NCBI GenBank assembly: GCA_002503985.1
Contig: DASW01000003.1
Span: 284,045 to 348,044, forward strand
Length of the DNA stretch: 64,000 nt
DNA from: Thermoplasmata archaeon UBA61
GTDB lineage: Archaea > Thermoplasmatota > Thermoplasmata > Lutacidiplasmatales > UBA184
Direction: 5' to 3'
Made by a program: the position numbers and the translations under genes. Positions 33,567 to 43,300 of this stretch are shown here, piece after piece. The notes below the pieces were generated by a model. The model saw only the letters and a program-made list of their open reading frames with translations. It ran no database searches and was not told where the DNA came from. Numbering within the stretch: position 1 is the first letter of the stretch; every line of letters starts with the position of its first letter.

Positions 33567-36068
33567 CTACTGCATCCCGTGTTCGCTCTTCCCGTGAGCG
33601 GCGAGCTCTTCGGGAGTGCTGAACGACTTGTTGCAGACGCTGCAGGTGTTCGGTGCGGCGGCTCCGGCGGTCCCCGGCTTGCTTTCCCACGGCTGCGGGG
33701 GCGCGGTGGCCGGGCGGCCCATGACCGCGCGCGCGAGGATGAGCGCCACGATCATACCCACGATCAGCCCGACGACCAGCAGGATGGTTCCCGCCGCGGC
33801 TCCGGAGAGCCCCGAAATCGCCGACTGGTTGGAGTACTGCGTGACGTTCTGGTAGACCGTTCCACCCTTCGTGATCACCATGATCGTGCCGTTGAAGTAG
33901 TGGGTTGTCGGCAGATACACCGTGGTCATCACGATCGAGTAGCTGTAGGTCCCCGTCTGGCCGATGAACCAGGTCGCGGTCACCGGGACGCCCGGGGTCA
34001 ACTCGATGTAGCTGTGCGAGAAGACCAGCGACCCGCCCGACGAGTAGATGTTGGCGACCGCGCCAGCGACATACGAACCGACGTAGGCTACGGTCACCGA
34101 TACGTTCCCAACCGACACACTGGCTCCCGGCGCCGGCGCAATGAGCGTGGCCGACAACGGGGACACGATCAGGAAGAACCCGTGCGAGGTCGCGGCCTGC
34201 GCGAGCGAGCCGTTCGTGGGAAGACCTACGCCGATCTCACCGACGAAGACCGAGACCGTGTACTCCGTCTGCGGCAGGTCTGTGCACGCCGCGTCGCACG
34301 CCAAGGTCGTCGAGTCAATCTCGAACGTGTAGTTGGTCTGGCCCAGCAGCGGCGTGACGGCGGTTGACGTCAGCAAACCGACCGCCGCCGAGGTCACGTT
34401 CACGAGGATCGTGGTCGTGGCCGGGCTGATCGGAGCGTTGGTCACCGCGATCGTGTAGTTCACCTGGAAGGGGAACGGCATGTACGCCGAGAAGGTCGAG
34501 GTCAACGTGGGTGTGACCACTGTGGGGTACTGCACGAAGACGGTCGAGAGGAGTTCCGTCTGACCAGTGTACTGGACCGTGCCTCCATAGCTGTTACCGT
34601 TGGCCGTCACGTTGGCGTAGAAGTCCAACAGGTCATAGGGAACGTTCGCTCCCAAGGACGCCGCGGTGGCCGAGAGCGCCCACGTCCAAGTGTAGTTCTG
34701 GAACGGGACCCCGAACGCCGTGCCGTTGGCCGCCACCATCAAGCTCACGCCGTCGGCGAGCGTGGTGTTGACGCTGTTGTTCGCGTTGAGCGAGGTGATG
34801 TAGGCCGACGTCGCGGCATCCCAGACCTGGACGTAGCCTCCGACGGAGGCGTTCCCGACCCCTGCCGTTATGGAGGGGTTCACCCAACTCACGTTGATCC
34901 AGCCCGTCGCGACATACGGCAGCGGCTGGTAGGGAAGCGGGGCGGAGTTCACGCCCGCGTTGATCAATGTGGACCCGAGGATCACGGCATCATAGGACGG
35001 GGCCATCGGCCCCGTGGCCGTCGCGAGACCTCCCGCCGAGGCGCCGGATTCGTTGACCCACACGATGAGATACGTGGGCAATCCCTGGAGCCCATCCGTC
35101 TGGATCGGCAACGTACTGTTGCACGAGACGACCGCGCCGCAGACCAGGGTCGTGTTGTTGAGGGTCATGGTCCAGGTTGTGTAGGAGTACTGAACCCCCG
35201 CCACCGTCCCATTGAAGCCGGCGGTCGAACTGAACTGATTCGAGTTCGTTGCGTTAACGGTCCCGTTGAAGCTGAAGTTCAGGTACGCGAATGGGAGGCT
35301 CGTGAAGTAGTTCTCGACTTCCAGCGTAACGTTCGTGGTCGAGTTCGAGGTGTAGCCCCAGCTGATGTTGGTATAGAACTGGACCGTGACCGGGACAGGG
35401 CTCAGGGAGTAGGGGAACGCGTAGGGAGTGATGAACCCGACCGAGGCATAGGTCGAGACCATGGTGGTGTCGATCTCTACGCTGTTCGATGCGAGCCCCC
35501 CGCCCGCGGACGCGCCGTTCTCCGTGACCCACACCGTGATCGCGACCGGGAGTCCGACCGCCAGGAACATGTCCGCGCAGGACGTCGCCGCGCAGCCCAG
35601 GGTGGCCTTGTCCAAAGTGACCCACCAAGTATAGTTCGCGGTCGGGACGCCGTTATTGACGAACGAGGCGACCAAGTGGGAGTTGACCGTGCCGTTCAGG
35701 CTGATGTGGGCGATCTGCGCGCCTCCGGCCGCGGGGTATACGGTTACCCAAACGTCCGTAGTGGCGTTGCTGATAGCCCCAAATGTCACGTTCGTGTAGA
35801 ACGAGAACGTCGCTGGGACTGGAGTGTCCGCTCCTAGGGCAGGAACTCCGCCAGTGGTGTTGAAGTTCAGGTCAATCGTCGTCTGATACGTCTGCGCCGC
35901 AGGAGCCAACGGAACCGCGCCGGTCCCGCTCGAGGACCCTTTGGCGGTCTGTCCCGACGCCGCGTGATACGCCCCCAAAAGGCTCCCTCCAACCATCCCT
36001 GCCACCAGGATGACGACTACAAGCCCAATCACTACAGTCCCCAAGGTGGCCTTGGTCACACGATGCAT
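33567..36068 (-). CDS. Large repeat-containing surface protein with a C-terminal membrane helix and intracellular-side C2H2 zinc finger
   Basis: An 833-residue protein. An N-terminal hydrophobic segment (TLGTVVIGLVVVILVAGMVGGSLLG, about 8-32) acts as signal peptide or anchor. The outside part is Asn/Thr/Ser-rich with dozens of N-x-S/T sequons and about four related beta-rich repeats, each with a VPVTVQFYTNISWGYTSNST-like start and a paired-cysteine segment near its end. A second helix (AAAGTILLVVGLIVGMIVALILARAV) precedes a short tail ending in a classical C2H2 finger (C-x2-C-x12-H-x4-H, about 33570-33640). The repeat part recalls archaeal surface proteins; I do not recognise a named family. 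ATG 36068 lies 28 bp from a TATA box, so it is preferred over longer starts. Confidence 0.82.
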   Translation of the reverse strand: MHRVTKATLGTVVIGLVVVILVAGMVGGSLLGAYHAASGQTAKGSSSGTGAVPLAPAAQTYQTTIDLNFNTTGGVPALGADTPVPATFSFYTNVTFGAISNATTDVWVTVYPAAGGAQIAHISLNGTVNSHLVASFVNNGVPTANYTWWVTLDKATLGCAATSCADMFLAVGLPVAITVWVTENGASAGGGLASNSVEIDTTMVSTYASVGFITPYAFPYSLSPVPVTVQFYTNISWGYTSNSTTNVTLEVENYFTSLPFAYLNFSFNGTVNATNSNQFSSTAGFNGTVAGVQYSYTTWTMTLNNTTLVCGAVVSCNSTLPIQTDGLQGLPTYLIVWVNESGASAGGLATATGPMAPSYDAVILGSTLINAGVNSAPLPYQPLPYVATGWINVSWVNPSITAGVGNASVGGYVQVWDAATSAYITSLNANNSVNTTLADGVSLMVAANGTAFGVPFQNYTWTWALSATAASLGANVPYDLLDFYANVTANGNSYGGTVQYTGQTELLSTVFVQYPTVVTPTLTSTFSAYMPFPFQVNYTIAVTNAPISPATTTILVNVTSAAVGLLTSTAVTPLLGQTNYTFEIDSTTLACDAACTDLPQTEYTVSVFVGEIGVGLPTNGSLAQAATSHGFFLIVSPLSATLIAPAPGASVSVGNVSVTVAYVGSYVAGAVANIYSSGGSLVFSHSYIELTPGVPVTATWFIGQTGTYSYSIVMTTVYLPTTHYFNGTIMVITKGGTVYQNVTQYSNQSAISGLSGAAAGTILLVVGLIVGMIVALILARAVMGRPATAPPQPWESKPGTAGAAAPNTCSVCNKSFSTPEELAAHGKSEHGMQ

Positions 36069-36092
36069 AGGGTTCGCGAGTGACTTCCCGTA

Positions 36093-36100
36093 CTTAAATA
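36093..36100 (-). promoter_or_regulatory. TATA box of the surface-protein gene
   Basis: The minus strand reads TATTTAAG, centred about 28 bp upstream of ATG 36068, consistent with a leaderless transcript and fixing the start. Confidence 0.65.
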
Positions 36101-36618
36101 CAGCGTAGATTCGCCGCCCTCCGAGAGGAGTCCCACTATCGACCTCCCGGGCTCGGTCTGGGAGGCTCACAGGGGTTCGTCGACTCGACGCGCCGCTCCG
36201 GGCCTCCTGGGCCGTTCGGCTCCCGGGGGACTTGCAGCTACCCCCACAGGGGCTTGCGCGGACCGTTCCGACGATGCTGAGCGGCGTTCTCTCAGAGCTC
36301 CCAACCCACCTAACCGAGCGATCGACCCTTTCTGGCCCCGTTTCCGACCCCTCGAATTCGGGTCGAGCTGGGAGCTGCCGCCTAGGCCCGGCTCACGGCG
36401 CGGACTCGGTCTCCGCCGCCACTGAGAGATGGCGGACGGGGTCGTTCGACTTACCTCGACCCTCGTTCTCCTTCCTCCCCGGGCAGTCGAGGGCGCCGGC
36501 CTCGGCGATTGGCCCCTCTACGGTTCCTTCTCTCGGGAGGGACGGTCGCCAGGCTGATGGCGGGCGGTCACCGACCCGCCAGCGGGCTCATCTACTCCGT
36601 TCCCTCGACCTGTGCGGT
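36101..36618. other. Unassigned 0.5-kb gap with several short hairpins; possible structured RNA
   Basis: No convincing protein is encoded here; the frame upstream of the AK6 ATG reads as low-complexity shadow sequence. Short inverted repeats are visible. GACCC/GGGTC at 36346-36364 encloses a CGAATTCG core, and an imperfect CCGCCGCCA/TGGCGGACGG stem lies at 36413-36439. The hallmark motifs of RNase P RNA and SRP RNA were looked for on both strands and not found with confidence. It remains a candidate non-coding RNA locus or a long regulatory region. Confidence 0.35.
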
Positions 36619-37149
36619 ATGGCGTCCGTGGCTCTCACCGGCACCCCCGGCACGGGAAAGACCACCGTGGCCCGACGGTTGGGCTCACGCTGGCGGGTTC
36701 TGGAGGTCGCAGATCTGGCCGAGCGATTCGGGACCGGACGACGTCGGGAAGGAGGGTGGGTGGTAGACATATCGGCGACGGCTCGCTCGCTGAGCGCTTG
36801 TCGCCACCCCCCTGCGGATCTCGTCGTCGGGCACCTCGCGCACTTCCTCCCCATTCGTGACGTGATTGTGCTTAGGTGCCACCCTCAGGAGCTCAGGCGC
36901 CGATTGGCCCGCTCTCGACCCTCGTCCCAACGAGACCGACACGCGAATCTCGTCGCGGAGGCTACCGACACGATTCTCGTCGAAGCGGTCGAACTCCGCC
37001 GCCGGATCTGGGAAATCGATACCACCGGCCGAAGCCCGGCGTCGGTCGCCCGAGAAGTGAGCGCACGGATCCGCACCCGGGGTCGTCCTTCCTACGGTCG
37101 GGTGGACTGGCTCGCGGACCCAGCGGTCACCGAGCACCTTTTGGAGTAG
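36619..37149 (+). CDS. Adenylate kinase 6-like P-loop kinase (Fap7/hCINAP family)
   Basis: A 176-residue NTPase with a Walker A at the N-terminus (VALTGTPGTGKTTVARRL, about 4-21) and LEVADLAERFG, VVDISATARSL, DLVVGHLAHFL and VIVLRCHPQELRRRL segments that match archaeal AK6. The short lid and the HANLVAEATDTILVEA helix also fit. In yeast and humans the relative Fap7 assists 20S pre-rRNA cleavage with Rps14. ATG 36619 is chosen because the P-loop begins five residues later. It is followed 20 bases later by the phosphatidyltransferase gene. Confidence 0.9.
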   Translation: MASVALTGTPGTGKTTVARRLGSRWRVLEVADLAERFGTGRRREGGWVVDISATARSLSACRHPPADLVVGHLAHFLPIRDVIVLRCHPQELRRRLARSRPSSQRDRHANLVAEATDTILVEAVELRRRIWEIDTTGRSPASVAREVSARIRTRGRPSYGRVDWLADPAVTEHLLE

Positions 37150-37169
37150 GGGAGGGTAGGAAGTCGCGG

Positions 37170-37832
37170 ATGGTCCTCGAATCGTACCGCGCCAAGGTCC
37201 AGCCCTACATCGCCCGGCTCGCTCGGCCGTTCCTCGGGTGGAGCCCGGGGAACCTGAGTCTCCTGGCCCTCCTCTGCGCGGTCGCCGCGGGGGGGACCGC
37301 GCTCCTCGTCCGCTGGACCACGCCGTACCTCTTCCTCGCGGTCGCCGTTCTCATCTTCCTCGCGGGACTGTTCGACGTGCTGGACGGAGAGGTTGCACGG
37401 CAGACCTCCCGTGCCTCCATCCGGGGAGATTTCGTCGACCACGTCTACGACCGGTACGCCGATGTCGCCATCCTCCTCGGGTTCGCCGTTTCCACCTACG
37501 CTAACCCGTTCCTCGCACTCCTCGCCCTAGTCAGCCTCCTCTTGGTGAGCTACATGGGGACCCAGGCCCAGGCGCTCGGGCAGGGGCGGCTCTACGCCGG
37601 TCTCCTGTCCCGAGCCGACCGGCTTGTGGTCCTGGCCGTCGCCGCGTTCCTCGAGTTCGACTGGTCGCTTCCCTGGCCGTGGGTGACCACCGCCTCGTGG
37701 TCCCGCTTCCACGTGGGAGGGGTCGAGTTCACCGTGATCGACGTCGCGCTCGTCTACTTCGTCATCGCCGGCCAGTGGACCGCCGTTGCTCGGGCCCTCC
37801 GCGTCTATCGGGCGCTCCCCCCGGCGAAGTAG
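37170..37832 (+). CDS. CDP-alcohol phosphatidyltransferase (archaeal phospholipid head-group synthase)
   Basis: Membrane enzyme that transfers a CDP-activated lipid to an alcohol. The 220-residue protein contains the complete signature DG-x2-AR-x8-G-x3-D-x3-D (LDGEVARQTSRASIRGDFVDHVYDR, given in two parts: LDGEVAR about 68-74; GDFVDHVYDR about 83-92) and about six membrane helices. Similarity to archaetidylinositol-phosphate synthase is likely, but the acceptor alcohol cannot be read from sequence. ATG 37170 starts 20 bases after the AK6-like gene. Its 3' end overlaps the oppositely oriented PriL gene by 71 bases. Confidence 0.88.
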   Translation: MVLESYRAKVQPYIARLARPFLGWSPGNLSLLALLCAVAAGGTALLVRWTTPYLFLAVAVLIFLAGLFDVLDGEVARQTSRASIRGDFVDHVYDRYADVAILLGFAVSTYANPFLALLALVSLLLVSYMGTQAQALGQGRLYAGLLSRADRLVVLAVAAFLEFDWSLPWPWVTTASWSRFHVGGVEFTVIDVALVYFVIAGQWTAVARALRVYRALPPAK

Positions 37833-38949
37833 GAGCGGCCCCGTCGGGCACGTCCCGCTCGACGACCGCGCCGCCTCGGCGCCGGTAGTACTGGAGCGGG
37901 TGGCGGAGCGACGGCTCGAAGCACCGCTCATCGCGCGCCTTGTCGCGGGGGTCGTCCGCGGTCGGGTCCCCGTCGCGGACGCAGAGCCCATGGCTCCTCA
38001 GCGTCTCGCACTCCGGCGGCTCGTAGCCGCGTCCGTCGTCGTGTAGGGTGATGTGCTCGACCTGGTAACGGGTGACCGCCTCGTCGAAGTCAGGAGCCCC
38101 CCGGAACGCGTCCACGATCGTCTCGAAATCGGCCCCCGCCCGGTGAAGGAACGCCGCCAGGCAGAACCGCCCCGAGTGCGAGAGGTTCTCGCCCTTCTGG
38201 AGGGTCCGCTGCATCTTGCGGAGGCAGGGAGGGAACAGCTCGGGCCGCATCGCGCCCCCGCGGAGCTCGGCCCGCGCGACGGGGGCGGGCGTCCGACGGG
38301 CGAGCTCCTCGAGCAGGTCCGCCTCCCGCTCCCGCACCTCTCGGACCACGTCGTCCGCGAGCGGAAGCGGTTCGGCGAGGCGGAGGCGCACGGCCTCCTG
38401 GAGAAGGCGGGCGGCGCGCGCGGGTCGGACAGCGACCGACCCATGCTGCAATGCCTGTCTTGGAAGGCGGAACTCAGCCTCCCGGATCGGCACGGAGAGA
38501 CGGAGATAGTCCACCAGCGGCACGTCGACCCCGTCCGCGCCCGGCGCGAGGGAGAAGCCGAGGCGACGGGCGACCTCCACGAGCTCCTCGACCGGGACGG
38601 CCAGGAGGCGAGCATGGTTCCGCTTGGCCTCCGCGACGGCCCACCGCCTCAGGGCGGCCGGCGCCGCGGCCGCCGACAGGACGAGGCGGGCGAACAGGAA
38701 CGAAAGGAGGCGGACGCTCGGGTCCGCCCGCGCGAGCTCCTCGAGGTCCCGGGCGCCGCGCGGGTCGTCCGCGGCCGCGAGGATGCGGGCCCGCCCGAGC
38801 GAGCGCGCGGACGCGAAGGCGCTGTCCGAGAGGAGAGCACGGACCGATACCGCGAGCTCGCCGAGGAGCGCTTCCGCTCCCGGCAGGAACGGGTACTCCG
38901 CGAAGAGCGACCGCTCGTCTAGAAGAGATGAGGCACGATGAACTGCCAT
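37762..38949 (-). CDS. priL: DNA primase large subunit (PriL)
   Basis: Regulatory and iron-sulfur subunit of the archaeal primase. The 395-residue protein has the PriL N-terminal helical domain starting FAEYPFLPGAEALL and the C-terminal domain with cysteines at FPPCLRKM, SHSGRFCLAAFL, EPPECETLRSHGLC, the usual 4Fe-4S ligands, then RHPLQYYRR. The proline/glycine-rich tail after residue 370 overlaps the convergent phosphatidyltransferase gene. ATG 38949 also overlaps the 3' end of the site-2 protease gene by 31 bases, indicating coupling with that upstream gene. PriS is not in the window. Confidence 0.92.
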   Translation of the reverse strand: MAVHRASSLLDERSLFAEYPFLPGAEALLGELAVSVRALLSDSAFASARSLGRARILAAADDPRGARDLEELARADPSVRLLSFLFARLVLSAAAAPAALRRWAVAEAKRNHARLLAVPVEELVEVARRLGFSLAPGADGVDVPLVDYLRLSVPIREAEFRLPRQALQHGSVAVRPARAARLLQEAVRLRLAEPLPLADDVVREVREREADLLEELARRTPAPVARAELRGGAMRPELFPPCLRKMQRTLQKGENLSHSGRFCLAAFLHRAGADFETIVDAFRGAPDFDEAVTRYQVEHITLHDDGRGYEPPECETLRSHGLCVRDGDPTADDPRDKARDERCFEPSLRHPLQYYRRRGGAVVERDVPDGAAPTSPGGAPDRRGGPEQRRSTGRR

Positions 38950-40256
38950 AGGAGAAGCACCAGAACAAGGAGCGAGGAGGCGGTTACGGCGCGACCGGCG
39001 AACTGGTCCAGCCGGGCCGCGTCCCATCTTTTGCGAAAGCGCGCCGCGACCGACGCCGCGAAGTCACGGAAGAGGAGACCCCCGTCGAGCGGGACGAGGG
39101 GGAGCGTGTTCGACAGTCCCAGCAGCAGGTTCATCCAGGCGAGCCAGTAGAGGATGTTCGCCGCGATCCAGAAGTTATTCGACCCGACGGCGGCGAGCGG
39201 GCCGGTGAGATGGAAGTAGCCGGCCGTCGACCCACCGACCGGCTCGAGGCCGCCGAGAGGCAGGATGAGCCAGTAAACGGTGCCCACGACGGGGCCTTGG
39301 TCGCTCCCGGCAGGCCAAACGAGGAGCTGCTTGATCTCGGGAGGGGTCAGCCCCAGGACCCCTACGCCAAGGAAGCCGTGCGTCTTGTTGTTCGGGTTGG
39401 TCGCGAGCACGACGGTGGTCGACACCGAGTGTCCGAGGCTCGACGAATAGAACACGAGAGGCACCGTCTCTCCGGGCGTGGTGTGCGACTCGGCGTTCTC
39501 GAACGCCTGCCACGTCGTCGTCTGGGTCCCGTTGAACGCGGTGATGATGTCGCCCGGTGCGAGGGTGGCGTTCGCGCCCGGCATGCCTGAGGTCACGGAT
39601 TGGATGGGGATCCCGTCGGCGTTCGGCGCCACGGAGGAAGCGACGAGCCCCGACAGAAGGGCGAAGAAGAGGACCGTGAGCGCGAAGTTCGCGAGGACGC
39701 CGGCAGCGGCGACCCGGTCGCGTCGGCGCCGCGAAGCGGCGAGCATCTCGGTGTCGTCCTGTTCGACGAACGCGCCGACCGGGATGACGCACCAGAGGAT
39801 GCCGAGGCTCTTCACCCCGATGCCTTGCGACCGAGCGACGACGCCGTGGCTGAGCTCATGGAGCACGATCCCTACCACGAGCGCGAGGATCCCGTAGCCC
39901 ACCGGAATGATCGGGTTGATCCCCGGGATGCCGACCGCTTCGGAGACCGGGGGCGCCTGGGCCGCCGTCAGCCGGAACGATTCGATCGCACCGAAGACGA
40001 GGAGGCCGATGATCGTCGCCATGGAGAGGACGGACAGCGCGATCCCGAGGTCGCTGACCGCGGTCCAGAACCGCTTGAACCGCCCCCATCGGTCGAGCGC
40101 CGAACGACCCCGCTGGGTCTTGATCATCAGGGCTGGACCGAAGAGCGAGAGCGGCCGGTCGGGGCCGAGCTGCCCCGTCCGGTAGAGCGCGTAGACGACG
40201 GCCGCGTAGAGAAGGACGGCGCCCAGAGCGATCTCGTAACCGAAGTAGGGATTCAC
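38919..40256 (-). CDS. Site-2 protease family (M50) membrane metallopeptidase with an inserted PDZ-like domain
   Basis: Intramembrane zinc protease of 445 residues. There are about six hydrophobic helices, the zinc motif VLHELSHGVVARSQG in helix 2, a PDZ-like region with LAPGDIITAFNGTQT around 225-300, and the second metal motif NTLPLVPLDGG near 375. Homologues cleave membrane-bound regulators or signal-peptide remnants; the substrate here is unknown. It is divergent from the S53/PKD protease gene with an 86-bp gap containing GGTTAAGAGTTC, a possible shared promoter. PriL follows in overlap. Confidence 0.9.
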   Translation of the reverse strand: MNPYFGYEIALGAVLLYAAVVYALYRTGQLGPDRPLSLFGPALMIKTQRGRSALDRWGRFKRFWTAVSDLGIALSVLSMATIIGLLVFGAIESFRLTAAQAPPVSEAVGIPGINPIIPVGYGILALVVGIVLHELSHGVVARSQGIGVKSLGILWCVIPVGAFVEQDDTEMLAASRRRRDRVAAAGVLANFALTVLFFALLSGLVASSVAPNADGIPIQSVTSGMPGANATLAPGDIITAFNGTQTTTWQAFENAESHTTPGETVPLVFYSSSLGHSVSTTVVLATNPNNKTHGFLGVGVLGLTPPEIKQLLVWPAGSDQGPVVGTVYWLILPLGGLEPVGGSTAGYFHLTGPLAAVGSNNFWIAANILYWLAWMNLLLGLSNTLPLVPLDGGLLFRDFAASVAARFRKRWDAARLDQFAGRAVTASSLLVLVLLLWQFIVPHLF

Positions 40257-40342
40257 GGCGCGTTCCGAAGTACCCTCAACTCGGCGCGGTTAAGAGTTCT
40301 TGCGGAGCGGAGCTTCGGGAAGGGGGTTATCTCCGCGCCTCG

Positions 40343-43300
40343 ATGGGGTCTGGCAGTGGCATGACGAACGGGTCGCTGAGACGCGGGGTCATCCTGGCGG
40401 TCGTCGTGGCGGTCGTCCTCGTCGGTTCCTTCACGCCGTCCGGCCGCGCAGCCGCGAACGGACCGCCTGCGTCCCCGATGAATGCAGGGGTCGCGTCGCC
40501 GACCGCGGCGTCGAGCTCGCTTTCGACTCGATTGGGGGCCGAAGTGGAGGTCGCCCCCGCCTTCTCTCCCTCATCCGGAGTGGTCACGATGGGACCCGAA
40601 CCGGCCTCTCAACCGGTCTCGGTCGAGGTGGGCCTCGCCCTCTCGGACCCAGCGGCCCTCGCCGGGCTGGTTTCCGCCCTCTACACGCCCGGCACCCCAG
40701 AGTACCGAGGGTTCCTTACCCCGTCCGAGCTCGCGCTGCGCTTCGGTCCTTCGCCTTCGACCATCTCGGCGGCCCAGGCCTACTTCGAACGCTTCGGTCT
40801 CACCGCCAGCGAGAGTCCGGATCATCTTCTGCTGACCGTGATCGGTCCGAGCGCTGAGGTCGGGGCGGCGTTCGGGACGACCTTCGAGGAATACCGCGGG
40901 CCCGCGGGCGGGTGGTTCGTCAGCCACCCGACTCCCGCGACGCTCCCGACGCTCGCTCCCTGGTCGGGGGTGTACGGTCTCGGGAACGCTACCCCGCTCG
41001 TCCCTGCCTCTACGGTTCCCACCTTCACTCGCGCCGGGACCACGCCCGACGCAGCGTGTGTCACGCTGGGCGACGGGCTCGACCCGTGCCAGGTCTGGCA
41101 GGCCTACAACATGACGTCGCTGATCTCGGGCGGGACAAACGGTTCCGGGATCCGGGTCGCCGTCGTGGACGCGTACAGTTCTCTCGAGAACCAGACCCGC
41201 CTATCCTCCGACCTCGCCGCGTTCGCCGTCGACTACGGGATCCCTGTCGGGGCGGTGAACTTCGTCTACCCCGACCCGCCCCCCGGGAATCTCAACGTGA
41301 GCTCGAACCTGGACTGGAACCTCGAGGACGCGCTCGACATAGAATGGGCGCGCGCGGCCGCTCCGGGGGCCACCATCGAGGAGACGCTTTCGCCCGACGC
41401 CAGCTCCGGGCTCTACGAGGCCGTCGATTGGCTGGTCGCCCACCAAACCACGAACGTGATCTCGCTCAGCTGGGGCGAGCCGGACGTCGGGGTCTACAAC
41501 GAGTTCGAGGCGCCGTGCTACGTCGCCTGTAACGCCTCGACGGATGGCTCCTACGGTATCCTATCACCGGTCCTCGAGTTCGCGGCCGCCGAAGGGATCT
41601 CGGTCTTCGCCGCGAGCGGGGACTGCGGCGCCTCCGACGGCACGAGCGGTTTCGCCACCAACTTCCCCGCGTCGGACCCCGACGTCACCGGGGTCGGGGG
41701 GACCGACCTCAGTGTGAGCTCGAGCGGTGACTGGCTCGGGGAAGCCGCTTGGAACGGCAACTCGACCGGGGGACACGAACCCGGTTGCCAGAACCAGGGA
41801 GGCTCCGGTGGGGGTTACTCGCCGTTCCCTCGGCCTTGGTGGCAGAGCGGTCTTCCGTCCCGCCCGCCGACCCGAGGGGTGCCCGACGTCGCCCTCGACG
41901 CCGAGGTCGCGGTCAGCCTCATCCTCCACGGGCAGGCCACGGCCGCTGCGGGAACGAGCCTCTCGACCCCGGTGTGGGCCGGCATCGCGGCGATCGCCGA
42001 CCAGTACGCGGGCGCCCCGCTCGGCCTCCTCGACCCGTCCCTGTACGCCGTCGCCGCCGGCGCGAACTATGCGCGCGACTTCCACGACATCACCTCGGGC
42101 AGCAACGGGTACTCGGCTGGCGTGGGATGGGACCCGGTCACCGGGCTCGGCTCGCCCCAGGTGGCGACGCTGGTCGCCGACCTGGCGCACCGCCTCCCCA
42201 TGCCCGCGAGCAGTCTCGCCTCGTTCGTCTACGCCGCCCCGCGCTTTGGCCGGGCGCCTCTCACCGTCACCTTCCACGTCAACGCCACCGGAGGCACGGG
42301 GACCTACCCCCTCGAAGGGGTCTCCTTCGGCAACAGCAACGCATCGTTCGCCTCCGGCGGGTTCACAACGTACACCTACGCAAGCCAAGGGGTCTACTCG
42401 GCCCAGGCGTACGTCGCCGACTCGACCGGGAACTACTCGGTCTCTCCGCCGGTCGCGATCGTAGTGGGAGGAGGGACCGCGCTGTCGGTCACGCTGACCT
42501 CGTCGACGACCGTTCCCACGCGAGGGGAGGCGGTCCTCTTTTCTGCCACCGCCACTGGCGGGTTCGCCCCGTACGAGTACAGCTTCTCGTTCGGGGACGG
42601 GACGTACCTCGACAATACCTCGCTCTCGACCCCGAGCCACACCTTCGGCGCCAACGGAAGTTTCTGCGCCGCGGTCGTCGCCTCGGACTCGGCCGCCCCC
42701 ATCGACGGAGGGGGGAGCGCCCGCGTGGCGATCGGCGTCGGCGGCTCTCCCCTTCCCAACTGCGGCAACGATACCGTGCCCCTCACCATGACCCCGACCT
42801 CGAACGTCGGGGTGAGGGACGCCCCGGCCGACTTCCCCGACCTGTTCTCGGTGTCGGGCGGGTCGACGGCCTCGAGCACGTTGCCACCCTCCGTGCAGTT
42901 CTCCTCGAGCGACCCGTACGTCGCCGCGTGCGCTTGCGCGATATTCCGGATCCCCGGCGCGTACGTGGTGAACGGCTATGCCAACGATAGCGAGAACGAA
43001 CAGACGACCGCCACCACCAGCGTCACGGTCGCGTCCGCTCTCGTAGGGACGTTCACTGCCAGCCCCACGACCGGCACGGCTCCCCTCACGGTCGATTTCC
43101 ATGCGAGCGCGAGCGGCGGCGACGGGGCCAACGCCTCCGCGACCGTCTGGACGTTCGGCGACGGTACAGGGGAGAGCGGCAGTGCGGTGACCGCCACCTA
43201 CTCCGCTCCGGGGCTCTACGTCGCCGTCGGACATCTCTCCGACCTCGGCGACGGGAACGCGAGCGAAGCGTTCCTGATCGACGTGGGGTCGGCAGGAGGG

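Noticed and set aside
36232..36618. N-terminal extension of the AK6-like kinase by 129 codons
   Set aside because: The extension starts with TTG, is low-complexity and unlike any domain, whereas the P-loop of the family begins five residues after ATG 36619.
36101..36618. RNase P RNA or SRP RNA gene
   Set aside because: The conserved core motifs were not convincingly found on either strand, so only an unassigned structured region is reported.
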